DNA of 64,000 nucleotides from Pseudomonas fragi (GCF_900105835.1 NZ_LT629783.1:4734501-4798500), one strand, 5' to 3'; shown: positions 6,313 to 15,685, counted from the first letter of the stretch. Notes: generated by a model not told the origin, from the letters alone. Numbers and translations are program-made.

Positions 6313-7005
6313 CTAGAAACGCGACAGGTCAGGTAGTACAAGGGCTCTAAGGCTGATTTTGCTAGATTTATTAACCCGTTCGTACAATGAAGAGATGGGG
6401 TGTCCGCTCTCGATGCCACCGAGCGGGATCAAAAATGTGAACATAAGAAATTGTTGCTTGTAAGTGCTCACGGTCTTGTTGCTCAGAAACATGCCGGCAG
6501 CAATTTCCTTGTTTGTTTTGCCTTGCGCGAAGAGCTTGAGAACCATGAGCTCCCGGTCATTAACTTGCTTGAATAGCTCGATTTCGGAAAAGTTGTCGTT
6601 TTCATTTTTGTCAGGCGTCAATGCCTGGCTGGGGAAGTAATTGTAGCCAGAAAATACAGCTTTTATTGCACTCACAAGTTCGCTGAGTTCTTCCTGTTTG
6701 CACACATAGCCGGCAGCACCTGACTGCATGCAGCGCATGGCGAAGAGCTTGGGCGACTGGGCGGTTAGGACCAGGGTTTTGAGGGTTGAATTCATCGAAT
6801 TGAAGCGCGACAGGACTTCCAGGCCATCGAGTTTTGGAATGCTGATATCGAGAATGATCAAATCGGGAACGCATTCACGGATCATTTGCATGGCATCGAC
6901 GCCGTTGTCAGTTTCCCCGACTATTTCATAGCCTTCATGTTCTAACAACATGCGAATTGCCAGGCGGATAACCGGGTGATCATCGACAATAAAAACGCTG
7001 TTCAT
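6313..7005 (-). CDS. NarL/FixJ-type response regulator with a disrupted C-terminus (230 aa)
   Basis: The receiver domain is intact: DD at 8-9, phospho-acceptor Asp53 (LIILDISIPKLDG), Thr81 and Lys103. The LuxR-type helix-turn-helix begins normally (NDRELMVLKLFAQGKTNKE, then MFLSNKTVSTYK) but after Lys183 the chain becomes QQFLMFTFLIPLGG and continues for about 47 unrelated residues. Family members end with roughly 25 more residues of the recognition helix and last helix. I infer that the original 3' end was cut off near base 6456 by the accessory DNA to its left. DNA binding is probably lost. The ATG has GGGGAG just upstream. No partner kinase gene is adjacent. Confidence 0.85.
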   Translation of the reverse strand: MNSVFIVDDHPVIRLAIRMLLEHEGYEIVGETDNGVDAMQMIRECVPDLIILDISIPKLDGLEVLSRFNSMNSTLKTLVLTAQSPKLFAMRCMQSGAAGYVCKQEELSELVSAIKAVFSGYNYFPSQALTPDKNENDNFSEIELFKQVNDRELMVLKLFAQGKTNKEIAAGMFLSNKTVSTYKQQFLMFTFLIPLGGIESGHPISSLYERVNKSSKISLRALVLPDLSRF

Positions 7006-7356
7006 ATTGGCTCCCCATAATGTGCTGTATAGAAAGAGCGCACCTTAGCTCAGATATAAGTGCAGGGGCACGAATCAGGTCGCCTACAAACGTAGTATGG
7101 GAATATTCCTACGTTAAATAAGGCGTGAACTTACGAATTATTTGAGTGGTATGTCCGGAGTTGTCGGGTAATTGGACGGATGTTTAATGCAAAGAGTCGT
7201 TTTGGTTTGTTGTTGTCGATTATATTGAGAATGGTCCTACAGTTTTGTTCTTTTTTTCTACTTTGCGTGTGGCTTTTTACGGTGTGTATGTTGCTCGACA
7301 GGCATGCTTGAAAAAGCGGCTTGGGGTGCAATGCCAAACAGGGCACCCGGGCCTGT
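7006..7356. other. Non-coding region between the regulator and dgt
   Basis: A 351-base AT-rich stretch with no convincing gene. It must hold the promoter of the leftward response-regulator gene. I cannot fix its -10 and -35 boxes with confidence. Confidence 0.4.
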
Positions 7357-7382
7357 GCCCGCCCTTTTGTGCAAGGGCGGGC
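7357..7382 (-). terminator. Hairpin at the end of dgt
   Basis: A perfect 10-bp stem, GCCCGCCCTT (7357-7366) with AAGGGCGGGC (7373-7382), lies 8 bases past the dgt stop codon. There is no following T-run in either direction, so it is a transcript-end hairpin of uncertain strength. Confidence 0.55.
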
Positions 7383-7390
7383 CGGGGCTA

Positions 7391-8722
7391 TCAAATGGGG
7401 GTGGAGTGCCCGGTCATGGCTTTTGCCATTTCCGTGGCATAGCTGTCGGTCATGCCGGCGATAAAGTCGATAATGCGCATAAACGAGCGATGCAATGGCC
7501 AGTCCGGATCCGGGGCATTGTTGCCCAGCAAGTCGAGGATACGGCGGTTCTTGAACGATGGGGTGCGCCCACCGTGTTGCTCCAGCGCTGCGCCACAAAA
7601 GGCATTGAGGAGGATTTCCAGGGACGTATAGGCACCGATTTCATGCAGGGTTTTGCGCTTGTCCTGAAAGATCCGCTTGCGTGCCATGTCCTTGGCATCA
7701 AGCACGCAGCGTTTGGCCGGGCCGTGCATATGTTCGACCAGATCACCCGGCAATGTGCCTGCCAGCAGGGCATCCTGTTGCTCCACAAAGGCCTTGGCCG
7801 CCGCATTGGTCAGGTGCTCGATGGCCTTGCCACGCAGTATGGCCAGTTTGCGCCGCCGGGAGTCATTGGGGCCCAGCAGGCGATACGTCTCGGGCAAGTC
7901 ATCGCCCACCAGGTTCAACAGCAACGACTCGACCTCGCTGTACTGCAGCAGGTCCATTTCCAGGCCGTCTTCCAGGTCGATCAGGGCGTAGCAAATGTCA
8001 TCGGCCGCCTCCATCAGGTAGACCAGCGGGTGGCGTGCCCAGCGCTGCTCTTCCAGCTGCGGCAGGCCCAGTTTGTGGGCGATGCCTTCAAGCAGGTGCA
8101 ACTCGCTCTGGTAGCAGCCGAACTTGTGCTTCTTGTAACCCAACGAATCGGCATGCCGCGCGGTCCACGGGTATTTGAGAAAGGTGCCCAGGGTGGCGTG
8201 GGTCAGGCGTGTGCCACCGTCGAACTGGTGGTATTCCAGCTGCGTCAGCACCCGAAAGCCCTGTGCATTGCCTTCAAAGCTCAAGAAGTCGTTACGCTCG
8301 ACATCGCTCATATCATCCAGCCAGCCGCGCTTGGCGGCCTGCTCGAACCAGTTGCGAATGGCGTCTTCACCGGAGTGACCAAACGGCGGATTGCCAATGT
8401 CATGGGCCAGGCAGGCCGATTGCACCACCATGCCCAGATCGGCGGGGTCGCACCATTCGGGCAGGGCACTGCGGATCGTTTCGCCCACGCGCATGCCCAG
8501 GGAGCGGCCGACGCAACTGACTTCGAGCGAGTGGGTGAGGCGGGTATGGATATGATCGTTGCTGTTGACCGGATGGACCTGGGTCTTGCGCCCCAGGCGG
8601 CGAAACGCCCCCGAGAAAATGATGCGGTCGTGGTCTTTGTGAAAAGGGCTGCGCCCGAGTTCTTCCGGGCTGTGGTGAGGCTTGCCGAGGCGTTCGCGGT
8701 TAAGCAGGGTTTGCCAATCCAA
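7391..8722 (-). CDS. dgt: Deoxyguanosinetriphosphate triphosphohydrolase-like protein
   Basis: A 443-residue HD-domain dNTPase that removes triphosphate from dGTP and related deoxynucleotides, helping to balance the dNTP pool. The metal-binding histidine His64 (RLTHSLEV) and the HD pair at 107-108 ([14 protein letters not shown]) are present, and the length fits the dGTPase type 2 group. The reading frame begins with TTG at 8720-8722 behind GGAG, and no better in-frame ATG is nearby. It stands alone on the minus strand, first in the core genome to the right of the island, with a REP pair upstream. Confidence 0.9.
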   Translation of the reverse strand: MDWQTLLNRERLGKPHHSPEELGRSPFHKDHDRIIFSGAFRRLGRKTQVHPVNSNDHIHTRLTHSLEVSCVGRSLGMRVGETIRSALPEWCDPADLGMVVQSACLAHDIGNPPFGHSGEDAIRNWFEQAAKRGWLDDMSDVERNDFLSFEGNAQGFRVLTQLEYHQFDGGTRLTHATLGTFLKYPWTARHADSLGYKKHKFGCYQSELHLLEGIAHKLGLPQLEEQRWARHPLVYLMEAADDICYALIDLEDGLEMDLLQYSEVESLLLNLVGDDLPETYRLLGPNDSRRRKLAILRGKAIEHLTNAAAKAFVEQQDALLAGTLPGDLVEHMHGPAKRCVLDAKDMARKRIFQDKRKTLHEIGAYTSLEILLNAFCGAALEQHGGRTPSFKNRRILDLLGNNAPDPDWPLHRSFMRIIDFIAGMTDSYATEMAKAMTGHSTPI

Positions 8723-8810
8723 GGCGCAATGCTCCGTTAGTGACTGATCACCCAGCTTCTCGCTTCATGGCGGATGACGCAAGTGGCGCCATGATCAGGA
8801 GCGCCGCATT

Positions 8811-8895
8811 GTGGGAGCGGGCTTGCTCGCGATAGCGTCGACGCGGTTCGACTGAAACACCGCGCCGCCTGCATCGCGAGCAAGCCCGCTCCTGC
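8811..8895. repeat. REP pair 1 (about 85 bp)
   Basis: GTGGGAGCGGGCTTGCTCGCGAT and its inverted partner ATCGCGAGCAAGCCCGCTCCT flank a short centre, giving one large cruciform. It lies between dgt and the YqjK-like gene. Confidence 0.85.
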
Positions 8896-8909
8896 AGATG
8901 GGGGGCTGC

Positions 8910-9248
8910 TCAGGGCTTGCGCGTGGCCTGGATGACCATCTTGATCAGCGGTATCAGCCCGGTGGTCAGTCCGATCCAGCGGGACGTACCCTCGGTATTC
9001 TTGCTTTTGGCGCCTCTGCCCGTCAGGAACCCGAGCAGGGTGACAATCCCCACGCCCCATAACGGCGCGTGCTTGATCCCCAGGGTTTCTTGCCAGTTGC
9101 TGGTCATCCCGCGCATTTTTTGCAGGGGTTGCAGCAACTGTTGCGATTCATGACGAATCTCCTGGCGGTGCATTTCCATGCGCAGGCGAATCAGGGTTTT
9201 GCGCAACTCCTGGCGTGATGCGTTTTGCGGCAGTTCAGGCAGGCTCAT
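8910..9248 (-). CDS. YqjK-like envelope protein (112 aa)
   Basis: Third gene of a three-gene minus-strand operon following the YqjD-like and YqjE-like genes; it overlaps the YqjE-like gene by 4 bases (ATGA-type coupling). The N-terminal 50 residues are a charged helix (RKTLIRLRMEMHRQEIRHES), followed by a hydrophobic segment around 62-78 (APLWGVGIVTLLGFLTG) and a second near the C-terminus (LTTGLIPLIKMVIQ). Naming is by operon position and layout; direct similarity to E. coli YqjK is weak. The likely place is the inner membrane. Confidence 0.6.
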   Translation of the reverse strand: MSLPELPQNASRQELRKTLIRLRMEMHRQEIRHESQQLLQPLQKMRGMTSNWQETLGIKHAPLWGVGIVTLLGFLTGRGAKSKNTEGTSRWIGLTTGLIPLIKMVIQATRKP

Positions 9249-9619
9249 GGCAACAAACGCTCGCGGTCTTTGGCCAGCTCTTCAAGCGTGGCGTTGAAAG
9301 GTGAGGACTCATCGAAGATCGCGGCCTTGAGACGCAGCCCGCAGAACACCGCGGCCAGGGTATAAAACACACACAGCCCGATAAGGCCCGGGATGCGGTA
9401 GCTGTCCCAGAGCAGGATCATCACCAGCGCCGACAGGCCGATCAGCAGCAACAGGGCGAACACCAGTGCCAGCCCGGCAAACAACAACAGGCTGACGGTG
9501 CGCGCCTTCTGCTCTTGCAGTTCGATGCCCAGCAATTCGACATGGCTGTGCAACAGACCCAGAAACGCGGCACCCAGGCGCCGCGGTGAGGAACGGGGGG
9601 AGCCGGATTCGTCTGTCAT
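9245..9619 (-). CDS. YqjE-like phage-holin-family membrane protein (124 aa)
   Basis: After a short basic N-terminus the protein has an amphipathic helix (HSHVELLGIELQEQK) and then two membrane helices (about 40-65 and 70-95), the pattern of the YqjE/holin superfamily III group. The ATG at 9617-9619 starts right after the TGA of the upstream YqjD-like gene, so the two are translationally coupled. In E. coli the yqjDE genes are tied to stationary-phase membranes; a similar role here is inference. Confidence 0.75.
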   Translation of the reverse strand: MTDESGSPRSSPRRLGAAFLGLLHSHVELLGIELQEQKARTVSLLLFAGLALVFALLLLIGLSALVMILLWDSYRIPGLIGLCVFYTLAAVFCGLRLKAAIFDESSPFNATLEELAKDRERLLP

Positions 9620-9620
9620 A

Positions 9621-9935
9621 TCAGCGCCGCGTTGCCAGCAGGCCCAGAACAAAGCCGACACCCGCCGCGATGCCCACGGACTGCCAGGGGTTTGCCTGCA
9701 CATAATCTTCGGTGGCCACTACGGCGGCCTGGCTGCGGTCCTTCAACGACTCCTTGGTTTCTTCCAGGGTTGCGCGGGCTTTGAACAGGCTGTCCTTGAT
9801 CTGGGCGCGCAGTTCTTCAGCCTGGTCGCCGGCCAGGGACGCGGTGTGTTCCAGCAGTTTTTCGGCGTCGAGTACCAGCGTCTGGAAATCGGCCATCAGA
9901 ATTTCTTGAGCATTCTTTGCTGTTTTACGGGCCAT
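9621..9935 (-). CDS. DUF883 protein, ElaB/YqjD family (104 aa)
   Basis: The layout is that of the ElaB/YqjD family: a long helical N-terminal part (LVLDAEKLLEHTASLAGDQ, then KDSLFKARATLEETKESLK) and a single C-terminal anchor near residues 84-102 (PWQSVGIAAGVGFVLGLL) ending in RR. E. coli relatives are tail-anchored inner-membrane proteins that bind ribosomes in stationary phase. It is the first gene of the operon with the YqjE-like and YqjK-like genes. ATG 9933-9935 has GGAG upstream. Confidence 0.85.
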   Translation of the reverse strand: MARKTAKNAQEILMADFQTLVLDAEKLLEHTASLAGDQAEELRAQIKDSLFKARATLEETKESLKDRSQAAVVATEDYVQANPWQSVGIAAGVGFVLGLLATRR

Positions 9936-10077
9936 GATTCACTCCATTAGTGGCTTGATGATCGTTCGAGTGTAGGCCTTCGGCGAAGGTTCACTCGTTT
10001 CCCTGGCATTGCTCACGCTTTTAGTCAGGCAATGCCAGAGCTATCTTAGGTTTACCAAGGCAAAACCTTACCTTAAA

Positions 10078-11811
10078 TCAGTCGTTTTCGCGGGTGATTG
10101 CAGCTTCCAGCGCGTCTTCGCTTTCAAAACAGCCTTCGAGCAAGTGATAGCGGTCATGACGTACCTGATCGACCCGGCGCTGTACGGTTTTTTCGGACAG
10201 GCCCAGCAAGATCAAGGCATGGGAGGCTAGCATAAGGCTCGACTCGAGTAATTCCGGCACCACCTCGGTGGCGCCTGCGGCCTTGAGCTCGGTGAGCTGG
10301 CTGTCATCGCGGGTCCTGACCAGAATGGGCACTTCGAGGGTGATCAGGCGGGCTTCCTTGAGCACGCTCATGGCCACCTCGGTGTTGTCCACGGCAATCA
10401 CCAGCAGTTGCGCACGATCCAGCCCTACAGCACGCAGCAGATCGCCGCGGCGGGCGTCGCCGTAGTGTACGCAGCTGTCCGCTTTTGCCGCTTCCTCAAT
10501 GCGGTCGGGGTCGTAGTCCAGCGCGACAAAGTCCTTGTGTTCGCTGCGCAGGAAGCGGCCGATGGACTGGCCCACGCGGCCATAGCCGCACATCACCACA
10601 TGCCCCTGGAGTTCCGCGTTTTGAGTGGCGATTTCTTCCAGCTCTGCCTCTTCATAGGATTGGCGGTGCAGGCTGGCGGCGATCAGTGGCGCGGCGCGCA
10701 GCAGCAGGGGGGTCAGCAGCATCGAGCAGAACGTGGCGGCCAGCAGGTAGGCAGCCATATCCGCCGGGATCAGCGAATTGCTCTGCATCTGCGCCATCAG
10801 GGCAAAGCAGAACTCACCGCCCTGGGCCAGGGCCAGGCCGCTGCGCCAGGCGGTTTCTCCGTCGCTGCCACGCAACTTGACCAATAGTGCGACCACGGCG
10901 CCCTTGATCAGCATCAGGGCCAGGGTCAGGCCCAGGATCAGGAAGCCGTGGTGAACGAAAAGCTGCAGGTCGATCAGCATGCCGATGCTGACGAAAAACA
11001 GCCCCAGCAGGATGTCCCGGAAGGGGCGGATATCGGCTTCAATCTGATGCCGATAGTGGCTTTCACCCAGCAGCATGCCGGCCAGGAAGGCCCCCAGCGC
11101 GGGGGACAGGCCCAGCAGGTGGGTGAGCCAGGCGGTGAGCAGTACGATCACCAGCGCCAGCAACACGAACAGCTCGGCCGAACGCGACGCGGCGACTTCG
11201 TGGAACAGGCGCGGCAGCAGGAAGCGGCTGGCAAACAGCAGCCCCAAAAACAGGATCACAGTCTTGCCCAAGGTCACCGGCAAGGCCCAATACCAGGCCT
11301 GGTCGCTGCTGCCGGCGAATACCGGCACCAGGGTCAGCAGCAGTACCGCGACCACGTCCTGAAACAGCAGTACGCCGATAGCATTCTGACCATGACGACT
11401 GAAGATTTCCCCCAGGCTGGTCAGCTCTTTACTCACGATCGCCGTGGATGACAGGGCGAGCCCGGCACCCAGCAGGAAGGCGCCGTTAAGGCTCATGCCA
11501 AAGGCATATAACAGGCCGCCCAGGGCCACGGCTGAACACAGCACTTGCAGGCTGCCCAGGCCAAATACCACCCGGCGCAGCTTGAGCATCTTGGGCAGCG
11601 AGAATTCCAGCCCCAGGGAAAACAGCAAAAATACCACACCAAGCTCGGCCAGGTCCGGCAGGTCGGGGCTGTCGTTGATCCAGTCCAGGGCGGTGGGGCC
11701 AACGAACAGGCCGACACACAGATAACCCAGCACCGGCGGCAGCTTCAGGCGCCGGAACAGGGCGATGACCACCAGTGACGAGGCAAGGATGATTAACAGG
11801 TTGGCAAACAC
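10078..11811 (-). CDS. Kef-type cation/proton antiporter with RCK domain
   Basis: A monovalent cation:proton antiporter-2 (CPA2) membrane protein. About twelve hydrophobic segments occupy residues 1-370, with conserved stretches such as PPVLGYLCVGLFVGP and LFSLGLEFSLPKM. A TrkA-N/RCK nucleotide-binding domain follows (HVVMCGYGRVGQSIGRFL) and reaches the C-terminus. I place the start at GTG 11809-11811, giving 577 aa, because AAGGAAG lies just upstream and the membrane domain begins at once (VFANLLIILASS). A longer frame to 11910 is open but adds a polar tail unlike the family. It is likely a potassium or sodium efflux system; glutathione gating is not shown. Confidence 0.85.
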   Translation of the reverse strand: MFANLLIILASSLVVIALFRRLKLPPVLGYLCVGLFVGPTALDWINDSPDLPDLAELGVVFLLFSLGLEFSLPKMLKLRRVVFGLGSLQVLCSAVALGGLLYAFGMSLNGAFLLGAGLALSSTAIVSKELTSLGEIFSRHGQNAIGVLLFQDVVAVLLLTLVPVFAGSSDQAWYWALPVTLGKTVILFLGLLFASRFLLPRLFHEVAASRSAELFVLLALVIVLLTAWLTHLLGLSPALGAFLAGMLLGESHYRHQIEADIRPFRDILLGLFFVSIGMLIDLQLFVHHGFLILGLTLALMLIKGAVVALLVKLRGSDGETAWRSGLALAQGGEFCFALMAQMQSNSLIPADMAAYLLAATFCSMLLTPLLLRAAPLIAASLHRQSYEEAELEEIATQNAELQGHVVMCGYGRVGQSIGRFLRSEHKDFVALDYDPDRIEEAAKADSCVHYGDARRGDLLRAVGLDRAQLLVIAVDNTEVAMSVLKEARLITLEVPILVRTRDDSQLTELKAAGATEVVPELLESSLMLASHALILLGLSEKTVQRRVDQVRHDRYHLLEGCFESEDALEAAITREND

Positions 11812-12007
11812 AAAAGGCTTCCTTGGCAGGTCGAGAAAAAAGTCGCGAGCATCCGGCAAATGCGAAAGGCTGTCGCTGATGTGGGTCAAGCGTAGTCGCA
11901 AGCAGTGCAATAGAGCGATGGTAGTGGCAAATCATTCGTCCGGCTGCGGGTCGACGGCAGCGGGCCAGGCTCTTAAAATAAACGCTTTAGTTCTCAGGTC
12001 GTAATTT

Positions 12008-12244
12008 ATGCCTCCCGAATGCCAATTGTTCGGCACCCTGGGGTGTCACCTGTGTGAGTTGGCCGAGGCGATGCTGATGCCTTTGGTGGAACACGGGCTG
12101 ATGGTCGAACTGGTCGATATTGCCGACAGCGATGGGTTGTTTGAGCGCTACGGTTTGCTTATTCCGGTGCTGCGCAGGGTCGACACTGGGCAGGAACTGG
12201 GCTGGCCGTTTGATACTGCGCAGGTGGTCAATTTTCTCGGATAA
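12008..12244 (+). CDS. Glutaredoxin-like (DUF836) protein (78 aa)
   Basis: A short thioredoxin-fold protein. CxxC appears as GCHLCELAE (C13, C16) directly after the first strand (CQLFGT), and the cis-Pro loop is LLIPVLRR, as in the DUF836 glutaredoxin-like group. Its target is unknown; it probably handles dithiol exchange in the cytoplasm. It is followed 42 bases later by the pseudouridine synthase gene on the same strand. Confidence 0.8.
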   Translation: MPPECQLFGTLGCHLCELAEAMLMPLVEHGLMVELVDIADSDGLFERYGLLIPVLRRVDTGQELGWPFDTAQVVNFLG

Positions 12245-12286
12245 ACCTGCATAATCACCGGCTGCATATTCCGCTCGAGTTCCTTT

Positions 12287-13177
12287 ATGTCGTCCCAGCC
12301 TTTTATCGCCGCCGAGCATCAAGCCAGTACCTTGCACCTGCCGCCAGGCAAGTGGCCGACGGTGCTCGACTGTCTGAGTGAACACTTCAGTGCCATCAGC
12401 CGCGAGCAGTGGCTCGACCGTATCGCCCGTGGCCGGGTGCTGGACGCCGACGGCGCGCCGATCAGCGCGCAGCTGGCGTACAGGGAAGGCCTGCGCATTC
12501 ATTACTTTCGCGAAGTGCCCAATGAAACGCCCATCCCGGTGCAGGAAACCATCCTGTATGCCGATGAGCATCTGGTGGTGGCGGACAAACCGCATTTTCT
12601 GCCAGTGACCCCGGGCGGTGAGTATGTCGAGCAAACACTGTTGCGCCGCCTGATCCGCACCCTGGGCAACCCCCATCTGGTGCCCCTGCACCGTATCGAC
12701 CGGCACACGGCGGGCCTGGTGCTGTTTTCTGCCAATCCGGACACTCGCTCGGCGTATCAGTCGCTGTTTCCCACGCGCAAGATCGAAAAGCGCTACGAGG
12801 CTATCGCTCGTGCCCTGCCTGAGCTTGAGCTGCCGCGGGTGCATAAAAGCCGGCTGGTGGAAGGCGAGCCGTTTTTCCGCATGAAAGAAGGGCAGGGCGC
12901 CAGCAATACCGAAACGCTGGTCGACGTGTGCGAGAAAAACGGGGAGTTGTGGCGTTATGCGCTGTACCCCGTTACCGGGAAAAAGCATCAGCTACGGGTG
13001 CATATGGCAGCGTTGGGGGCAGGGATATGCAATGACCCGTTCTACCCTGAGGTGATCAGGGACGCCGTGGATGACTATGCCAACCCGCTGAAGCTGCTGG
13101 CCCAGAGCTTGCGTTTTGTGGATCCGGTGACGGGGCAGGAACGCTGCTTCGAGAGTCGGATTCAGCTCGACTGGTAG
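12287..13177 (+). CDS. RluA-family pseudouridine synthase
   Basis: A 296-aa enzyme that converts uridine to pseudouridine in RNA. The catalytic motif is LHRIDRHTAGLVLFS with the essential Asp in RIDR; ADKPHFLPVTPGG and the C-terminal HQLRVHMAALG complete the RluA signature. An S4-like region occupies residues 40-80. The substrate (23S rRNA or tRNA) cannot be decided from the sequence. The start ATG has a modest ribosome site. Confidence 0.9.
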   Translation: MSSQPFIAAEHQASTLHLPPGKWPTVLDCLSEHFSAISREQWLDRIARGRVLDADGAPISAQLAYREGLRIHYFREVPNETPIPVQETILYADEHLVVADKPHFLPVTPGGEYVEQTLLRRLIRTLGNPHLVPLHRIDRHTAGLVLFSANPDTRSAYQSLFPTRKIEKRYEAIARALPELELPRVHKSRLVEGEPFFRMKEGQGASNTETLVDVCEKNGELWRYALYPVTGKKHQLRVHMAALGAGICNDPFYPEVIRDAVDDYANPLKLLAQSLRFVDPVTGQERCFESRIQLDW

Positions 13178-13368
13178 TGGCTGTATTCTTCATCGGACCG
13201 GGCAGTCAAATTCGGGTTTCAGGGTCGGGTTTGGTGTCGAAAACAAGGCTAAGGTCGGAGAAAATACAAGTAACGTCGGACAAGATCGAAGGTGAAAAAC
13301 TCTTCATAAACAGCTGGCTCGAACATTGATAGCTTTCTTGGCGCTGTCCAATAATTCGAGTCCTAATA

Positions 13369-14655
13369 ATGAATAAAAAACTGCTCAAAAGCACGCTGGC
13401 GCTGTCCGTTACCTTTGTTTCCACGCAACTGTTTGCCGGTGGTTTTGCTCTCAACGAACAAAGTGTCAGCAGTATGGGTACCGGTTTTGCCGGCCGGTCC
13501 TCTTCTGCCGACGATGCCAGCACGGTGTATGGCAACCCCGCCGGCATGGCCCGGCTCAAGCACAACGAAGTCAGCTTCGGCGCCACCTACCTCGATGCCA
13601 AATCCACTATCAAGGACGCCAGTTCTACACAGTTGGGTGCCGATAACCCGGGCACCAACAAGGGCGACATGGTGCCCGGGATTGGCGTGCCGTTTGGCTA
13701 CCTGGTGACCCCGATCGACGAACACTGGGCGTTCGGCCTGGGCGTTTATGCCCCGTTTGGTCTGGTCACCGACTATGAACACAGCTTCCAGGGCAACGGC
13801 TTTGGCAATAAAAGCAAGGTTCAAGTCATCACGGTCCAGCCGACGGTCAGCTATGCGTTCAACGACAAGGTTTCGGCAGGTTTCGGTCCGACGTTCAACC
13901 GTATCAGCGGCGAGCTGGGTTCTAAAGTGCCGGCGTTTGGCCTGGGTACGGAAAACGTCAAGATCAAGGGTGACGACACGGCCACCGGTTTCAACGCCGG
14001 CCTGTTGGTGCAGGCGCTGGCCAGCACTCGCCTTGGCGTGACCTACCACTCGCAAGTGGTTTATCACCTCAGTGGTGACACCAGCGCCTCGGGTTTTCTT
14101 ACCGATCTGGTGGATGGTGGGCCGCAGCGTTATGACGCCAAGCTGAATATCACCACGCCGTCGTCGGTGGATTTCTCCGTCACCCACCAGCTCAACGATG
14201 ACTGGACGCTATACGCGGGCAGTACCTACACGCGCTGGAGCCAGCTGAAGAAAATCACGGTCAACAACGCGGGGGTGTCTGACGCTGCTGTCGCGCTGGC
14301 CGGCCTGAATGCCATTACCGAAGAACAGCACTGGCATGACACCTGGTCGCACGCGATCGGCGCGTCGTACCGGGTTAACCAGCAACTGGTTTTACGCACC
14401 GGCTTCTCGGTGGACGAAACGCCCACCAACAATACGGATCGTTCGGTTCGTATTCCTACAGGGGACCGTACGGTCTTCAGCCTGGGTGCCGGGTGGACGC
14501 CGGTCGATAACCTGACCCTGGACGTTGCCTACTCCTATCTTAAGGAGGAGCCGATCAAAGTCCGTGATAACCAGCCAGCATTGGGTTTGACCTACGATGC
14601 CAAGTATGAAAACAGCGCCAACGGCTTTGGTGGTTCGGTGACGTACCGTTTTTGA
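13369..14655 (+). CDS. FadL-family outer-membrane fatty-acid transporter
   Basis: A 428-residue OmpP1/FadL porin. A signal peptide (residues about 1-22, cutting after LFAG) is followed by the family N-terminus GFALNEQSVSSMGTGFAG and the NPA sequence YGNPAGMARL. The rest is strand-rich and ends with a terminal aromatic (VTYRF), as for outer-membrane barrels. It takes up long-chain fatty acids or other hydrophobic molecules, fitting the fadBA genes further right. The 190 bases upstream carry no other gene. Confidence 0.93.
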   Translation: MNKKLLKSTLALSVTFVSTQLFAGGFALNEQSVSSMGTGFAGRSSSADDASTVYGNPAGMARLKHNEVSFGATYLDAKSTIKDASSTQLGADNPGTNKGDMVPGIGVPFGYLVTPIDEHWAFGLGVYAPFGLVTDYEHSFQGNGFGNKSKVQVITVQPTVSYAFNDKVSAGFGPTFNRISGELGSKVPAFGLGTENVKIKGDDTATGFNAGLLVQALASTRLGVTYHSQVVYHLSGDTSASGFLTDLVDGGPQRYDAKLNITTPSSVDFSVTHQLNDDWTLYAGSTYTRWSQLKKITVNNAGVSDAAVALAGLNAITEEQHWHDTWSHAIGASYRVNQQLVLRTGFSVDETPTNNTDRSVRIPTGDRTVFSLGAGWTPVDNLTLDVAYSYLKEEPIKVRDNQPALGLTYDAKYENSANGFGGSVTYRF

Positions 14656-14743
14656 TCGCGTGTGTTTACCGGGTCGGTTCGCAGGCAGCAGCGTCTTGAC
14701 GCCGTTGCCATCGCGCTACAAGCGTTATCGCATCCTGAAACAA

Positions 14744-14772
14744 CAAAACCCGCACAAGGCGGGTTTTGTTTT
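14744..14772. terminator. Bidirectional terminator between fadL-like gene and lipoprotein gene
   Basis: CAAAACCCGC (14744-14753) and GCGGGTTTTG (14759-14768) form a perfect 10-bp stem with an ACAAG loop and TTTT after it. AAAAC on the left gives a T-run for the minus strand too, so it can serve both convergent genes. Confidence 0.85.
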
Positions 14773-14789
14773 AAGGCCAGAGAGCGGTA

Positions 14790-15011
14790 TTACAGCTCTT
14801 TAACGGTACGAATCTGGTCTTTGTTGATGCGGGTTTCTTTACCGTCCAGTTGCTTGAACTGGTAGAAACCTGAGTTGTCATCGTATTTAGGCGCGTCAAC
14901 AGTCTGGATTTCGCGACCGTCGTTGAGTGTGATCACCGAAGGCGAGGAGCAGCCGGCAAGGGCGGCCATGCCAGCAGCGAGCATCAGGGCGGCGAGAGTC
15001 CGGTGAGTCAT
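14790..15011 (-). CDS. YgdI/YgdR-family lipoprotein (73 aa)
   Basis: A signal peptide with lipobox LAGC (cysteine at residue 21) precedes a small SH3-like domain with the DUF903 pattern ITLNDGREIQTVDAPKYD and a C-terminal KDQIRTVKEL. It is anchored to the outer membrane. ATG at 15009-15011 is chosen over an upstream in-frame start because GGAGATACC precedes it and the signal peptide begins there. The precise role is unknown. Confidence 0.9.
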   Translation of the reverse strand: MTHRTLAALMLAAGMAALAGCSSPSVITLNDGREIQTVDAPKYDDNSGFYQFKQLDGKETRINKDQIRTVKEL

Positions 15012-15115
15012 GGTGTATCTCCAACTAGTGAATGTACTGTTAATGATTACTGTCCCTGAGACGTATACATCGGCTGCAAGTTCCATTGCTAGTCCCGGGC
15101 AGGCACTGGCGCGGA

Positions 15116-15685
15116 TTATTTCAGCAAATCCGCCGTATTGAAATTGGTCAGTCGCACGTCATTCTCGGCGCATTGCCAGGCCTGTGCATTGAGCTGGAGC
15201 ATGATCTTGCGCGGGCTGCGTTCGCCGGCCTGCCAGGCGGTGTCGAAGGCCCCCTGCAAGGCGCAGGGGATAACACATAGCAAGGGCTCCCAGTGCTCGC
15301 CGTGGCGCACCATCAGCGGTCGCTCAGGGTGTTCGGCGGCGGTGCCCAGCAGGGCGAGGAGCAGGTCGCGGTCAATATTGGGCACGTCGCAGGGCAACAC
15401 CAGCAGGTGTGCATGGCGGGCCGCAGCCAGCCCTGCGCGGATCCCCGCCAGCGGCCCGGCAAAGTCATCATTGCCATCACTGACCAGTTGATCGGCGAAG
15501 CGGGCGTACTGATCGGGGTTGCGATTACAGGAAATGATCAGGTCATCGGTCAGCGGGCGGGCAACGCGCTGCGCATAGGCTATCAGCGGCTGGCCCTGCC
15601 AGGTCACCAGGCCCTTGTCCTGCCCGCCCATGCGCTGGCCGCGGCCGCCCGCCAGCAACAAGATGGAGCATTGAATCAGGCTCAT
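15116..15685 (-). CDS. mobA: Molybdenum cofactor guanylyltransferase MobA
   Basis: Adds GMP to molybdopterin to make the guanine dinucleotide cofactor of DMSO-reductase-type enzymes. The nucleotide-binding motif [17 protein letters not shown] (residues about 9-25) and the metal-binding [10 protein letters not shown] are present; the length (189 aa) is normal. The start is ATG 15683-15685 with GGAGTGCC before it. It is divergent from moaB-moeA, 78 bases apart, forming a molybdopterin locus. Confidence 0.92.
   Translation of the reverse strand: MSLIQCSILLLAGGRGQRMGGQDKGLVTWQGQPLIAYAQRVARPLTDDLIISCNRNPDQYARFADQLVSDGNDDFAGPLAGIRAGLAAARHAHLLVLPCDVPNIDRDLLLALLGTAAEHPERPLMVRHGEHWEPLLCVIPCALQGAFDTAWQAGERSPRKIMLQLNAQAWQCAENDVRLTNFNTADLLK

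Noticed and set aside
7304-8740. Long open frame antisense to dgt
   Set aside because: dgt carries clear HD-domain residues; the antisense chain has none.
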